Positions 55,212 to 63,985 of a stretch of 64,000 nt of DNA are shown one piece after another (position 1 is the stretch's first letter; each line of letters starts with the position of its first letter). A program made the translations under genes and the position numbers. Source of the stretch: CAZWBR01 sp964632305 (GTDB lineage: Bacteria > Bacteroidota > Bacteroidia > Bacteroidales > Prolixibacteraceae); NCBI GenBank assembly GCA_964632305.1, contig CAZWBR010000018.1, positions 7,728 through 71,727 on the forward strand, given 5' to 3'. Below the pieces are notes generated by a model. It searched no databases. It worked only from the letters and a program-made list of their open reading frames with translations, and had not been told where the DNA came from.

Positions 55212-55471
55212 TTAAAACCTTATAATAATCAGGTCGTTCTTTGGTAGTTGTTTTTGTTAACTATTTGTTAATGCCTCTAATTTAGAATCAGAATAAGTGT
55301 GTATTATTCGGTTTTGTCGGCGATCGCGAAGGGCAGCCTGAATGTTATGATCTATCCCGGGCCAAGTATTTTCTCCGGGGTCCGGAGTTGGCCACGGATA
55401 GCCGAAAACTTTCGATTGCTTTGAAAAATGACAAACAAAAAAGTAAAATGTAAATATAATAGCACTATTTA

Positions 55472-55602
55472 TTGAAATTAATAAGAAAATACATTAGTTT
55501 TGTCGTGTCAGCGTATATATATTAGTTTAAGTATCGGCAAAAATTAATTGCAGTAAAACGGATATTTAAGTTTAATGGATTAATTTCACAATTCTGACAC
55601 GA
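55472..55602 (+). promoter_or_regulatory. asd promoter and long leader with 9-bp inverted repeat
   Basis: -7 box TAGTTTTG (55495-55502) with TTG (55472-55474) near -33. The predicted start (about 55509) falls inside TCGTGTCAG (55503-55511), whose exact complement CTGACACGA lies at 55594-55602, giving a 143-nt leader closed by a 9-bp pair. The rest of the 490-bp gap (55212-55471) holds no gene that I can see. Confidence 0.55.
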
Positions 55603-55652
55603 TTTATAGAGAAAGAAAATTGATTCAGGTACGTACATAAAAAATTAAAGAA

Positions 55653-56663
55653 ATGAAAGTTGCAGTCGTTGGCGCGAGTGGCGCAGTAGGACAAGAGTTT
55701 TTGCGGGTATTGGAGGAACGCAATTTCCCGATGGATGAATTAATCCTTTTTGGTTCGGCAAGGAGTGCCGGTAAGGTTTATACTTTTAAGGGACAGAAAC
55801 TTACTGTTAAAGAATTGAAGCACAACGATGATTTCAAGGATATTGATATTGCGTTAGTGTCGGCCGGTGCCAGTATCTCCAAAGATTATGCAGAGACCAT
55901 CACCAAGTTCGGGACTATCATGATCGATAATTCCAGCGCTTTCCGCATGGAAGAGGATATTCCATTGGTTGTGCCTGAAGTGAATGCCGCAGATGCTAAA
56001 AACATGCCACGACGCATCATTGCCAATCCGAACTGTACCACGATTCAAATGGTTGTCGCTTTGAAGCCCATTGAGAATTTGTCGCATATTCAGCGGGTTC
56101 ATATTGCCACATACCAGAGTGCCAGTGGCGCTGGCGCTTCGGGGATGGAAGAGTTACAAGTCCAGACTAAACAGGTAGCAGCAGGAGAAGAGCCAACAGT
56201 AAATAAATTTGCCTATCAGTTGGTTCAGAACCTGATCCCGCATATTGATGTATTCCTGGAAAACGATTACACCAAAGAGGAGATGAAAATGTTTCACGAG
56301 ACGCGTAAGATCATGCATTCCGATGTGATGGTTAGTGCTACCGCGGTACGTGTTCCGGTCTTAAGGGCTCACTCGGAAGCTATATGGGTAGAGACTGAGA
56401 AAGAGATTGCCATTGACGAGGTTCGTTCGGCATTCGAAAATGCTGAAGGGATTATCGTGATCGATAAACCGGCGGAGAAAAAATACCCGATGCCATTGCA
56501 TCTTGCCGGACGCGACGAGGTTTTCGTGGGACGTATCCGTAAGGATATTACCAATCCGAAAGGCTTGACTTTCTGGACCGTTTCGGACCAGATCAAAAAG
56601 GGTGCCGCGCTGAATGCGGTTCAGATCGCCGAATATCTTGTTAAAGAAGGCGTGGTGAAGTAG
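55653..56663 (+). CDS. asd: aspartate-semialdehyde dehydrogenase
   Basis: NADPH enzyme of 336 aa that makes aspartate semialdehyde for lysine/diaminopimelate, methionine and threonine synthesis. The Rossmann motif GASGAVGQEFLRVL is at residues 7-20, the nucleophilic Cys in NPNCTTIQMV near residue 128, and the acid/base His in RVPVLRAHSEAIW. The length is typical. Single gene with a long leader and a strong terminator. Confidence 0.97.
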   Translation: MKVAVVGASGAVGQEFLRVLEERNFPMDELILFGSARSAGKVYTFKGQKLTVKELKHNDDFKDIDIALVSAGASISKDYAETITKFGTIMIDNSSAFRMEEDIPLVVPEVNAADAKNMPRRIIANPNCTTIQMVVALKPIENLSHIQRVHIATYQSASGAGASGMEELQVQTKQVAAGEEPTVNKFAYQLVQNLIPHIDVFLENDYTKEEMKMFHETRKIMHSDVMVSATAVRVPVLRAHSEAIWVETEKEIAIDEVRSAFENAEGIIVIDKPAEKKYPMPLHLAGRDEVFVGRIRKDITNPKGLTFWTVSDQIKKGAALNAVQIAEYLVKEGVVK

Positions 56664-56685
56664 TATTTAGTCCATAAATAGATAT

Positions 56686-56718
56686 AAAAAAAGCTGACCT
56701 TCCCGGTCAGCTTTTTTT
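56686..56718. terminator. bidirectional terminator between asd and hflX
   Basis: AAAAAAAGCTGACC (56686-56699) and GGTCAGCTTTTTTT (56705-56718) flank the loop TTCCC. A- and T-runs serve both convergent genes. Confidence 0.92.
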
Positions 56719-56732
56719 ATATCATGATCATA

Positions 56733-57950
56733 TTATTCTTCCGCTTCGAATGCCGGATAGAGAAAATCGTTAAACGGGAAGCGGGTAACATGAATCTTCT
56801 TTACCTCTTCGTAAAGTAGTTTTTTAAACTGTATGATATTCGTTTTTTTCCTGGCTGAGATAAAAAGGGAGATGTTGTTTTGATTTTTACCCATCCATGA
56901 TTTCTCCCAATCTTCAAGGGTCATATTCTCTCGGGAAGAGGGGCTAAGATCGTCGTTCTCTTTTTGGATGAAGGTGAAGGCATCGATCTTGTTGAAAAGA
57001 TAGATCATTGGCTTGTCTGAGGCCCCTATTTCAGATAGGGTTTGGTTAACCACGTCGACTTGTTCTTCAAATCCGGGGTGTGAGATATCGGCCACATGGA
57101 TCAGGATATCGGCTTCACGTGTCTCGTCCAGGGTCGATTTGAACGATTCGACCAGATGGTGGGGTAGTTTCCGGATGAATCCTACGGTATCGGTCATCAG
57201 GAAGGGAAGGTTGCCAACCACCACTTTTCTGACAGTGGTGTCGAGGGTGGCAAAAAGTTTATTCTCAGCAAATACCTCGGATTTGCTGAGCAGGTTCATG
57301 ATGGTTGATTTTCCAACATTGGTATAACCGACCAAAGCAACACGGACCATCTTTCCCCGGTTTTGGCGCTGGACCATCATCTGTTTGTCGATCTTCACTA
57401 ACTGGTCTTTGAGTTTCGAGATTTTATCAAGGATGATACGACGGTCTGTTTCGATCTGCGTCTCACCGGGGCCACGCATCCCGATCCCCCCTTTTTGCCT
57501 TTCGAGGTGGGTCCACATTCGGGTTAGACGAGGAAGGATGTATTGATATTGGGCCAGTTCGACCTGTGTTTTGGCGTGGGCTGTCTGGGCTCTTTTGGCG
57601 AAGATATCAAGGATCAGGTTGGTGCGGTCCAGAATTTTGCACTGCAATTCCTTTTCGATATTTCGGATTTGTGTGGCCGAAAGTTCATCGTCGAAGATTA
57701 CAGAATCGATCTCGTGAACCTCCACAAAATCGCGTATCTCCTGAAGCTTTCCCGATCCGACAAACGTCGCGGGGTGAGGATTATCAAGCCGTTGGGTAAA
57801 ACGTTCCCAGACTTCAGCGCCGGCGGTGTCGGCCAGAAATTCCAGTTCGTCGAGATATTCATTAACCTGTTTTTCGTCCTGCTGGGCATAGATTAATCCA
57901 ACCAGAACGACCTTTTCTTTTCCGAATGATGTTTCAAACATTTTTGCCAT
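56733..57950 (-). CDS. hflX: ribosome-associated GTPase HflX
   Basis: GTPase of 405 aa that splits stalled or hibernating ribosomes. The N-terminal HflX domain includes NPHPATFVGSGKLQEI and DDELSATQIRNIEKEL; the G domain starts near residue 200 with GYTNVGKSTIMN, then DTVGFIRKLPHHLVESF (G3) and FNKIDA (G4). The start is chosen at ATG 57950; ATG 57941 is possible and may even be the real one, because the -7 box ends only 4 bp before 57950. The C-terminal domain continues to residue 405. Confidence 0.95.
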   Translation of the reverse strand: MAKMFETSFGKEKVVLVGLIYAQQDEKQVNEYLDELEFLADTAGAEVWERFTQRLDNPHPATFVGSGKLQEIRDFVEVHEIDSVIFDDELSATQIRNIEKELQCKILDRTNLILDIFAKRAQTAHAKTQVELAQYQYILPRLTRMWTHLERQKGGIGMRGPGETQIETDRRIILDKISKLKDQLVKIDKQMMVQRQNRGKMVRVALVGYTNVGKSTIMNLLSKSEVFAENKLFATLDTTVRKVVVGNLPFLMTDTVGFIRKLPHHLVESFKSTLDETREADILIHVADISHPGFEEQVDVVNQTLSEIGASDKPMIYLFNKIDAFTFIQKENDDLSPSSRENMTLEDWEKSWMGKNQNNISLFISARKKTNIIQFKKLLYEEVKKIHVTRFPFNDFLYPAFEAEE

Positions 57951-57954
57951 AGTG

Positions 57955-57962
57955 CAAAAATA
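57955..57962 (-). promoter_or_regulatory. -7 box TATTTTTG of hflX
   Basis: Exact TAnnTTTG on the minus strand. Seven bases on, transcription would begin at about 57948, inside the first ATG. This favours a leaderless mRNA or use of the second ATG at 57941. Confidence 0.55.
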
Positions 57963-57975
57963 GAACAAAATAGGA

Positions 57976-58010
57976 TAAAAAAAATCCCGGTTACCATAAG
58001 CAACCGGGAT
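57976..58010 (-). terminator. intrinsic terminator after the TonB-family gene
   Basis: ATCCCGGTT (57984-57992) pairs with AACCGGGAT (58002-58010); the A-run at 57977-57984 is a U-tract on the minus strand. 23 bp past the stop. Confidence 0.9.
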
Positions 58011-58032
58011 AATGTTTTTATTGTGCTGTCAA

Positions 58033-58719
58033 TTATTGCAACTGGAAACTAATCGGCACGGTATAGGATACACGAACCGGTTTACCACGTTGCATACCAG
58101 GTTTCCATTTTGGAAGAGTGTTAACTACTCGCAAGGCTTCTTTGTCGAGTGACGGGTCAACTCCACGGGCGATTTTTGCATTGGAAATGCTTCCGTCACG
58201 GTCAACAACAAAGTTTACGAATACTTTTCCCTGAATGCCGTTTTCCTGAGCAATGGTAGGATATTTGATGGCGCTGGCGATGTATTTACGCAAAGCCAAT
58301 TCTCCACCCGGGAATTCCGGCATATTTTCTACCACGACAAAGATCTTCTCTTCTTCTTTTTCTTCCTCAACCTTTTGAACGATTTGAGTTACCTCAACTT
58401 TTGTATCGGCTGAAGCTTCAGAATCCAAAATTTCAAGGTCATCATTGATCTGAGCCTTATCGTCAACGATGTTCAGGATTTCAACTGTTTGCGGCGGTGG
58501 AGGTGGCGGCGGCGGTTTAACTTCGTCCTGACGGGTAATCGGAACGATCTCCTCTTCTACAGCCTGGGCTGACACATCTCCAAGTGAATTAACCTGTTTT
58601 ACGCTGTCATTCCAGTTGAAAGCGAGCAGGATAATTCCAAGAGAGACAAGCAACCCAATCTGAATAAAGAGTCCCCTCTTGTTCTCCAGGTCTGCTTTCG
58701 GTGTTTTCTTGGGTTCCAT
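58033..58719 (-). CDS. energy transducer TonB-family protein
   Basis: Protein of 228 aa. A cytoplasmic N-terminus precedes one TM (about residues 18-38, FIQIGLLVSLGIILLAF), then an acidic region with a run of eight prolines (about 69-76) and a C-terminal TonB domain (about 140-228) with MPEFPGGELALRKYI, VFVNFVVDRDGSISNAKI and WKPGMQRGKPVRVSYTVPI. It links proton-motive force to outer-membrane TonB-dependent receptors. ExbB and ExbD are not adjacent here. Confidence 0.92.
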   Translation of the reverse strand: MEPKKTPKADLENKRGLFIQIGLLVSLGIILLAFNWNDSVKQVNSLGDVSAQAVEEEIVPITRQDEVKPPPPPPPPQTVEILNIVDDKAQINDDLEILDSEASADTKVEVTQIVQKVEEEKEEEKIFVVVENMPEFPGGELALRKYIASAIKYPTIAQENGIQGKVFVNFVVDRDGSISNAKIARGVDPSLDKEALRVVNTLPKWKPGMQRGKPVRVSYTVPISFQLQ

Positions 58720-58918
58720 AAATATTAGTTGTTTTTTGAGTTGTTTTTACACTCATATTAGCGGCAATAAAGATATAAAATAATCCTAAAAAAAAAGTTT
58801 ATGGCGACTAAATTTAATGAATGATTTAATGGGGTCAAATTCAGAATAAAATGAATTCCTGAGATCATGATTTTTTCAAAATAATAGCACAATTCCCCTT
58901 TTTAAAGTTGAATTTGCT

Positions 58919-58947
58919 TTTGAATGTTTAAAAAAAGTGTATTTTTG
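58919..58947 (+). promoter_or_regulatory. promoter of tRNA-Ala
   Basis: TTTG (58919-58922), 17-bp spacer, TATTTTTG (58940-58947). Predicted start near 58954, a few bases before the tRNA. Confidence 0.65.
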
Positions 58948-58960
58948 CATCACAAATTCA

Positions 58961-59034
58961 GGGGGATTAGCTCAGTTGGCTAGAGCGTTTGACTGGCAGT
59001 CAAAAGGTCATCGGTTCGATTCCGATATTCTCCA
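58961..59034 (+). tRNA. tRNA-Ala (anticodon GGC)
   Basis: 74-nt class I tRNA. Acceptor GGGGGAT pairs with ATTCTCC (two G-T pairs); anticodon stem TTTGA/TCAAA encloses CTGGCAG, anticodon GGC (reads GCC/GCU). The D arm has GCTCAGTTGGCTAGAGC and the T arm GGTTCGATTCC. Discriminator A at 59034; CCA is not encoded. Confidence 0.97.
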
Positions 59035-59037
59035 CGA

Positions 59038-59068
59038 AGCGCCTTCAGTTTTTGATGGCGCTTTTTTT
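59038..59068 (+). terminator. intrinsic terminator after tRNA-Ala
   Basis: AGCGCC (59038-59043) pairs with GGCGCT (59057-59062), followed by a T7 run. It begins 4 nt after the tRNA. Confidence 0.88.
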
Positions 59069-59637
59069 ATATCCACGAACAAGATTCAACGACGTATTAA
59101 TCAAGTATTCTTTCATGTCTGTCCAATATAGAGGGAATGGCCTGTTCGCTTGGTGATGGAATATGCTGTCAGCTAAAATTTAAGGTTGTTCTGTTTGCCG
59201 GAATCTACTTTGTTCCAGCCGTTCTCATGTCGGATCGCACGCTGAAATGATGTAGTTGAGTAGTGGAAGATTATGCCCGACTGTGAAGCATTCAATGGTG
59301 ATTTAATGACGGCGGGAACTTAAGAGATAGATAGGTGAAGAGTAATGTAGCTCTCAAATAAGCGGAAGTTTTCTTATTCTGTCAAAAGATATTGAATAGA
59401 TTTAGACTTGAAGAAAGATGTCTCCCGAAAATCAATTCAGTAAGGAATGTTCCCATGCAGGAACGGGGCTATAGAACCTCTGTTTTTAAAGGGTATGATT
59501 TGTGAATGGGATATCAAATTGTTTAATAAGATTTCTCTGCCTACCCGACGTGGCTCGTGACACAGTGCTTTTTCTCTCGCGGAATCCCGGGTGATTTACG
59601 AATAGCTTAGATAAACAATATGCCCTGAATTGATAAT
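59069..59637. other. 570-bp gap without a recognised gene
   Basis: No frame shows a known protein and no 11-nt element was found. One small plus-strand frame (ATG 59137 to TGA 59248-59250, 37 aa, hydrophobic centre KVVLFAGIYFVPAVLM, with AGAGGG just upstream) is the only coding hint. No tRNA-like fold or strong promoter is seen. Confidence 0.5.
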
Positions 59638-60348
59638 CTATGCCCAACGACGCAATTGTCGGAGATTGTTGCGAAGTCGTTTCATCCGTTGCAGGTAAGG
59701 AGAAACGAAAATTCTTTTAACCTTCGGAAATTCGATCTTCCGGAATTCATATCCTTCAGCCTTCAACGCTTCAATTGCTCTTGGTAAGGCCCATTTTAAA
59801 TTTTCTTCGGCCTTGAGCGAATCGTGGAAAGTAATAATACTTCCCGGGCGGACAAAATCAAGCACATTTTGCAGGACCTCTTCTTTCGGGATATTGCGGT
59901 TGTAATCGCACGAGATCACATCCCACATGATGATTTTGTATTTCTGCGAAAGAAACTGGTATTGCGCTTGTTTCAACCAGCCGTGCGGCGGGCGGAAAAG
60001 ATTGGAGCCAATCAGATCGTTGGCTTTTTCTATATCGCGGTAATATGAAAGATTGCCTGATTTTAATCCCTGCAGATGGTGATAAGTGTGGTTTCCAACA
60101 GCATGACCCTCCTCGAGAATCTGTTCAAAGATTTCCGGATGACGGAACACATTTTCGCCTACGGAAAAAAAGGTCGCCTTTATATCCTGATCACGAAGGA
60201 GCTTCAATACCCATGGGGTAACCCCGGGTATTGGTCCGTCGTCGAAGGTGAGATACACTGTTTTATGTTCTCCGGGCATTCGCCATATCGCAGCGGGAAA
60301 CCACTTGGTGAAAAAACGAGGCAGATGTACCTGCGGTTTAAATTTCAT
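59638..60348 (-). CDS. polysaccharide deacetylase (NodB domain)
   Basis: Protein of 236 aa of carbohydrate esterase family 4. The NodB motifs are visible: TFDDGPIPG (catalytic Asp and metal Asp), HAVGNHTYHH (two metal His) and the later RPPHGW and IITFHDS. It would remove acetyl groups from GlcNAc or another N-acetyl sugar in peptidoglycan or surface polysaccharide. No signal peptide is seen, so the site of action is unclear. It follows the DUF2723 gene on the same strand, 88 bp away. Confidence 0.9.
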   Translation of the reverse strand: MKFKPQVHLPRFFTKWFPAAIWRMPGEHKTVYLTFDDGPIPGVTPWVLKLLRDQDIKATFFSVGENVFRHPEIFEQILEEGHAVGNHTYHHLQGLKSGNLSYYRDIEKANDLIGSNLFRPPHGWLKQAQYQFLSQKYKIIMWDVISCDYNRNIPKEEVLQNVLDFVRPGSIITFHDSLKAEENLKWALPRAIEALKAEGYEFRKIEFPKVKRIFVSPYLQRMKRLRNNLRQLRRWA

Positions 60349-60436
60349 TGTTATAGATGATTCAGAATATACTATCTCTGAAATTTGGCGCTAAAATAAA
60401 TAAATTTATAATGTTGATAACAAAATATCATTAAAA

Positions 60437-63400
60437 TTATCGTTGAGGAGAAGAATTGACCGACTCGGGCTGAACGATCGAGAGCAGATTATTCAGCCTC
60501 TTCGTTACTTCATTACTCAACTCTTTTTCACCGTATTGATCGGCAATTCGTCCCAGTTCACTCATGATATAGAACGACCGCTGCAGGTCTTCGCCAACCA
60601 GTTCGCGGAATCTGGGTTCCAGTGAAAAATAGTAGATCAACTCTTTTTCACAGTTGTCAGCCATAATACGAATCACCTCATTGGCTTTTTGGACGTAGGA
60701 AGGATTTAGATTCACCTCTAATCGGAGGCTGTCCATCCCAATGTTTTGTCCATTTCCGCGGGCTGCTTTGTAATACGATTCAACCATCAGGAGGTTGAAA
60801 TAGTTGTATGGCATCTTTTCATTGGGCAACAATTCATTGCAACGATCGAGGACCGCTACCGCTGAATCTTGTTTCCCTTCTGCTATCAAGGCGTCGGCCA
60901 ATCTTACAAAGTTGTTGCGAACATTCATCGACATACGCATATTGTTTTCGTCAAGATAGACCTTCGGGTCGTTCATGTTCCCCCACTTGAATTTATTAAT
61001 GATGTTATCATACATTACTTTGGTCTCTACACGACCGACTTGTCCCTCAACCACGGGGGTCTTGACCGGAACCAGACGGTAGGCAAAACCTTCGGCCTGG
61101 AAATACTCCTCCAGGTTCAGATACTTGTCGCGTCCAACGGTAACGGCAAAATAGATTGGCCGTTTCCAGTTGTTGTTGGCAATCATATCCAGGATCATTA
61201 ACTCATCCTTGGTAAGGTAGCTTTTGTTCAGGTTGATCTCCAGCCGGTCAACGATCAGGCTGTCGTTAACCGATGCCGATACGGCCCCGTTTTCTTTGGC
61301 CGCTTTTTTGTCAACCGGATAATAGAGTTGCCGCGAAGGGAAGAAAGACGCATTGTCTGCCTGTTGAAGTTTCGTTCCCGAATCTTCAGAACGTACAAAG
61401 TCGATGGCATCCTTCAGGTTGACCGGTCTTTTCAGTTGATCGAGCACGTAGATAATATCGCGGGTCCCCTGTACATATTGAGAATGGTCAAACTTGATCG
61501 GTAACGGGTCGGAGTCGTAAGCTTTCCGTTTCATCTGATCGACATACCAGTCAGTTTGCAGATAACTCAGGTTACAAACCCTGATATCCGTTCTGATGCC
61601 TTCCACTTCCTGGGCATACCAAAGGGGGAAGGTGTCGTTGTCGCCGTTGGTAAAGATAATGGCATTGGGGGCACACGACTCAAGGTAGTTGCGTCCAAAA
61701 TCCCTTGCTGTGTAGCGTCCCGACCGGTCGTGATCATCCCAGTTTTGGGAGGCCATCAATAGCGGTACGGCCAGGAAGGTGATCGCAGTAGCTCCAGCGG
61801 CTCCGGCTACCGCCGGCGTGTATTTTTTCAACAGTTCATAAACGGCCAGTACGCCCAGTCCGATCCATATCGCGAAGGCGTAGAACGAGCCGGCATAGGC
61901 ATAATCGCGTTCGCGCGGCTGGAGTGGGGTCTGGTTCAGGTAAACAACAATGGCAAGGCCGGTCATGATAAACAACGACATCACCACCCAGAAATCCTGT
62001 TTTCCCTTCTTCCCGCTGTTCAGTTGAAAAAACAGTCCCAGCAGTCCCAGGATCAGCGGAAGCATGTAATAGGCATTTTTCCCGCGGTTATTAGCCAGGG
62101 TTGGCGGGAGATTTTTCTGACTCCCCAGACGCATCGCGTCTAAAGAATCGAAGCCGGTGATCCAGTTCCCGTTCAGTATCCCTCCATGGCCCTGTACATC
62201 ATTTTGCCGCCCGGAGAAGTTCCACATGAAATATCTCCAGTACATATAGCCAACCTGGTATTTGAAAAAGAAAGACAGGTTGTCGCCAAAGCCGGGTTTT
62301 ACCAGGGTCTCCGTTTCACCCTGACGGTTGGTTACTGTAATTTTAGTCCCCTTGATGTTTGCCCAGGTCTCATATTCCTGAACATGTTCCGGGGTTGAAC
62401 TGTATATTCTTGGGAAGATCGTGCGAAAACGATCATCAAAATTGGGGCTTTGTTTATAGTCGGAGATCACATATCTCCCGTTCTTCTGGATATAATTGGG
62501 GCTTCCCTGGATGTAAGGTTCCTCGTTGTCGAGCGGGGCGCTGTAATACTGACCGTAGAATAACGGACGGCTTCCGTACTGCTCCCGGTTAAGATAGGAG
62601 AGAAGGGTGAAAACATTGTCGGGACTGTTCTGATCCATCGGCGGATTGGCCGATGACCTGATCACGATCATGGCATAGGACGAATACCCGATAATTATCA
62701 CCGTCACCCCTAATATCAAGGTGTTGATCAACACTTTTTTATGCTTGATCGTGTATTTCAGTCCGTAGACAATAGCGCCAACCAACAGCAGAGTATAGAA
62801 AAATACGCCGGTATTGTATGGGGCTCCGATGACGTTGACAAACAATAGTTCGAACCATGAAGCCACCGTCACTACCCCGGGAATAATTACATACATGATC
62901 GATCCCAGTAATGCTACCGCGATCAGCAAGGAGATGATTACCCCTTTACGGGTCGTTTCATATTTGCGGAAATAGTAGACCAGAACGATAGCCGGAATAG
63001 CCAGGAGGTTCAGCAGGTGGACCCCGATAGAAAGGCCAATCAGGTAACAGATCAATATAATCCAGCGATTGGCGAATGGCCCGTCGGCTTCATTCTCCCA
63101 TTTCAGGATGGCCCAGAAAACGGCCGCGGTGAAGAGGGAGGAGGTCCCGTAAACTTCGCCTTCGACGGCTGAAAACCAGAAGGTATCTGAAAAAGTATAA
63201 GCCAATGCTCCTACCAGCCCCGCTCCAAGGATAGCGATCGTTTGAGCAAGAGGGAGCTTGTCGGCTTTACCGCCGTTCATTTTCAGCGCCAGGTGGGTGA
63301 TACTCCAGAATAAAAAGAGGATGGTAAAGGCGCTGGCCAGTGCCGACATGACATTCACCATTACCGGAACCTTCTCGGGACTTCCTGCAAAGAGCGTGAA

Positions 63401-63616
63401 TACGCGTCCCAATATCATGAATAGAGGGGCGCCCGGGGGATGGCCAACTTCAAGACGGAAGGCTGTGGTAATAAATTCACCGCAGTCCCAAAAACTGGCC
63501 GTTGGCTCAAGGGTCATTAAATAAACCACTGCTGCAACCAGAAAAACAAACCATCCCGTGATGGTATTATAAAACCTGAATGTTCTCATGTTCATCCTTT
63601 TATTCCGTTCGTCCAT
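60437..63616 (-). CDS. DUF2723 membrane protein (putative GT-C-like glycosyltransferase)
   Basis: Protein of 1059 aa. The N-terminal DUF2723 region (about residues 10-170: YLMTLEPTASFWDCGEFI and VGHPPGAPLF) has the acidic first loop of GT-C glycosyltransferases. About 12 TMs reach to about residue 620, and a large soluble C-terminal part includes an FTNGDNDTFPLWYAQEVEGI segment and TPR-like helices near the end. Such proteins are frequent in Bacteroidota and are thought to act in protein or envelope glycosylation; the substrate is not known to me. ATG 63616 is used; ATG 63595, with AGGA upstream, is an alternative. Confidence 0.87.
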   Translation of the reverse strand: MDERNKRMNMRTFRFYNTITGWFVFLVAAVVYLMTLEPTASFWDCGEFITTAFRLEVGHPPGAPLFMILGRVFTLFAGSPEKVPVMVNVMSALASAFTILFLFWSITHLALKMNGGKADKLPLAQTIAILGAGLVGALAYTFSDTFWFSAVEGEVYGTSSLFTAAVFWAILKWENEADGPFANRWIILICYLIGLSIGVHLLNLLAIPAIVLVYYFRKYETTRKGVIISLLIAVALLGSIMYVIIPGVVTVASWFELLFVNVIGAPYNTGVFFYTLLLVGAIVYGLKYTIKHKKVLINTLILGVTVIIIGYSSYAMIVIRSSANPPMDQNSPDNVFTLLSYLNREQYGSRPLFYGQYYSAPLDNEEPYIQGSPNYIQKNGRYVISDYKQSPNFDDRFRTIFPRIYSSTPEHVQEYETWANIKGTKITVTNRQGETETLVKPGFGDNLSFFFKYQVGYMYWRYFMWNFSGRQNDVQGHGGILNGNWITGFDSLDAMRLGSQKNLPPTLANNRGKNAYYMLPLILGLLGLFFQLNSGKKGKQDFWVVMSLFIMTGLAIVVYLNQTPLQPRERDYAYAGSFYAFAIWIGLGVLAVYELLKKYTPAVAGAAGATAITFLAVPLLMASQNWDDHDRSGRYTARDFGRNYLESCAPNAIIFTNGDNDTFPLWYAQEVEGIRTDIRVCNLSYLQTDWYVDQMKRKAYDSDPLPIKFDHSQYVQGTRDIIYVLDQLKRPVNLKDAIDFVRSEDSGTKLQQADNASFFPSRQLYYPVDKKAAKENGAVSASVNDSLIVDRLEINLNKSYLTKDELMILDMIANNNWKRPIYFAVTVGRDKYLNLEEYFQAEGFAYRLVPVKTPVVEGQVGRVETKVMYDNIINKFKWGNMNDPKVYLDENNMRMSMNVRNNFVRLADALIAEGKQDSAVAVLDRCNELLPNEKMPYNYFNLLMVESYYKAARGNGQNIGMDSLRLEVNLNPSYVQKANEVIRIMADNCEKELIYYFSLEPRFRELVGEDLQRSFYIMSELGRIADQYGEKELSNEVTKRLNNLLSIVQPESVNSSPQR

Positions 63617-63622
63617 TCTAAA

Positions 63623-63642
63623 CCTGTCAAATCAATGACAGG
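63623..63642. promoter_or_regulatory. 7-bp inverted repeat just upstream of the DUF2723 start
   Basis: CCTGTCA (63623-63629) and TGACAGG (63636-63642) with a 6-nt centre, ending 7 bp before the ATG at 63616. It could be an operator or a leader hairpin that hides the start. Confidence 0.5.
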
Positions 63643-63952
63643 GCAGGAAATTTTTGCGAAGATATAAAATCTTTGAGCAGTGAACCTTAAAAGTTGGTTC
63701 GATTAGTGATAATTAATATCAGGGTAAAATTGAGAATAAACAGAAACGGGAGATCGTGATTTCACCGAACGGTGTTGCAGCCTTAAATTCTGGTCGCAGG
63801 GTAATAATTTACAGATGATCGGTGTTTCGCAACGGCAAGAAGGTCAGTCTCGTATGGAGGCTGCCCTGAAGCGTTGAGGTCAAATGTTGTTAATAAATGT
63901 TGAATAATTGCCAATTTTTTCCCCCGATGAGTTGCAGGAAAAAAAAATCTTG

Positions 63953-63960
63953 TATTTTTG
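63953..63960 (+). promoter_or_regulatory. -7 box TATTTTTG of the gene at the right edge
   Basis: Exact TAnnTTTG match with a weak GTTG near -33 (63931-63934). The predicted start near 63967 falls at a small hairpin GTCTTA-AATGA-TAAGAC (63966-63982). The rest of the 63643-63950 stretch shows no gene. Confidence 0.55.
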
Positions 63961-63985
63961 CACCCGTCTTAAATGATAAGACAAA

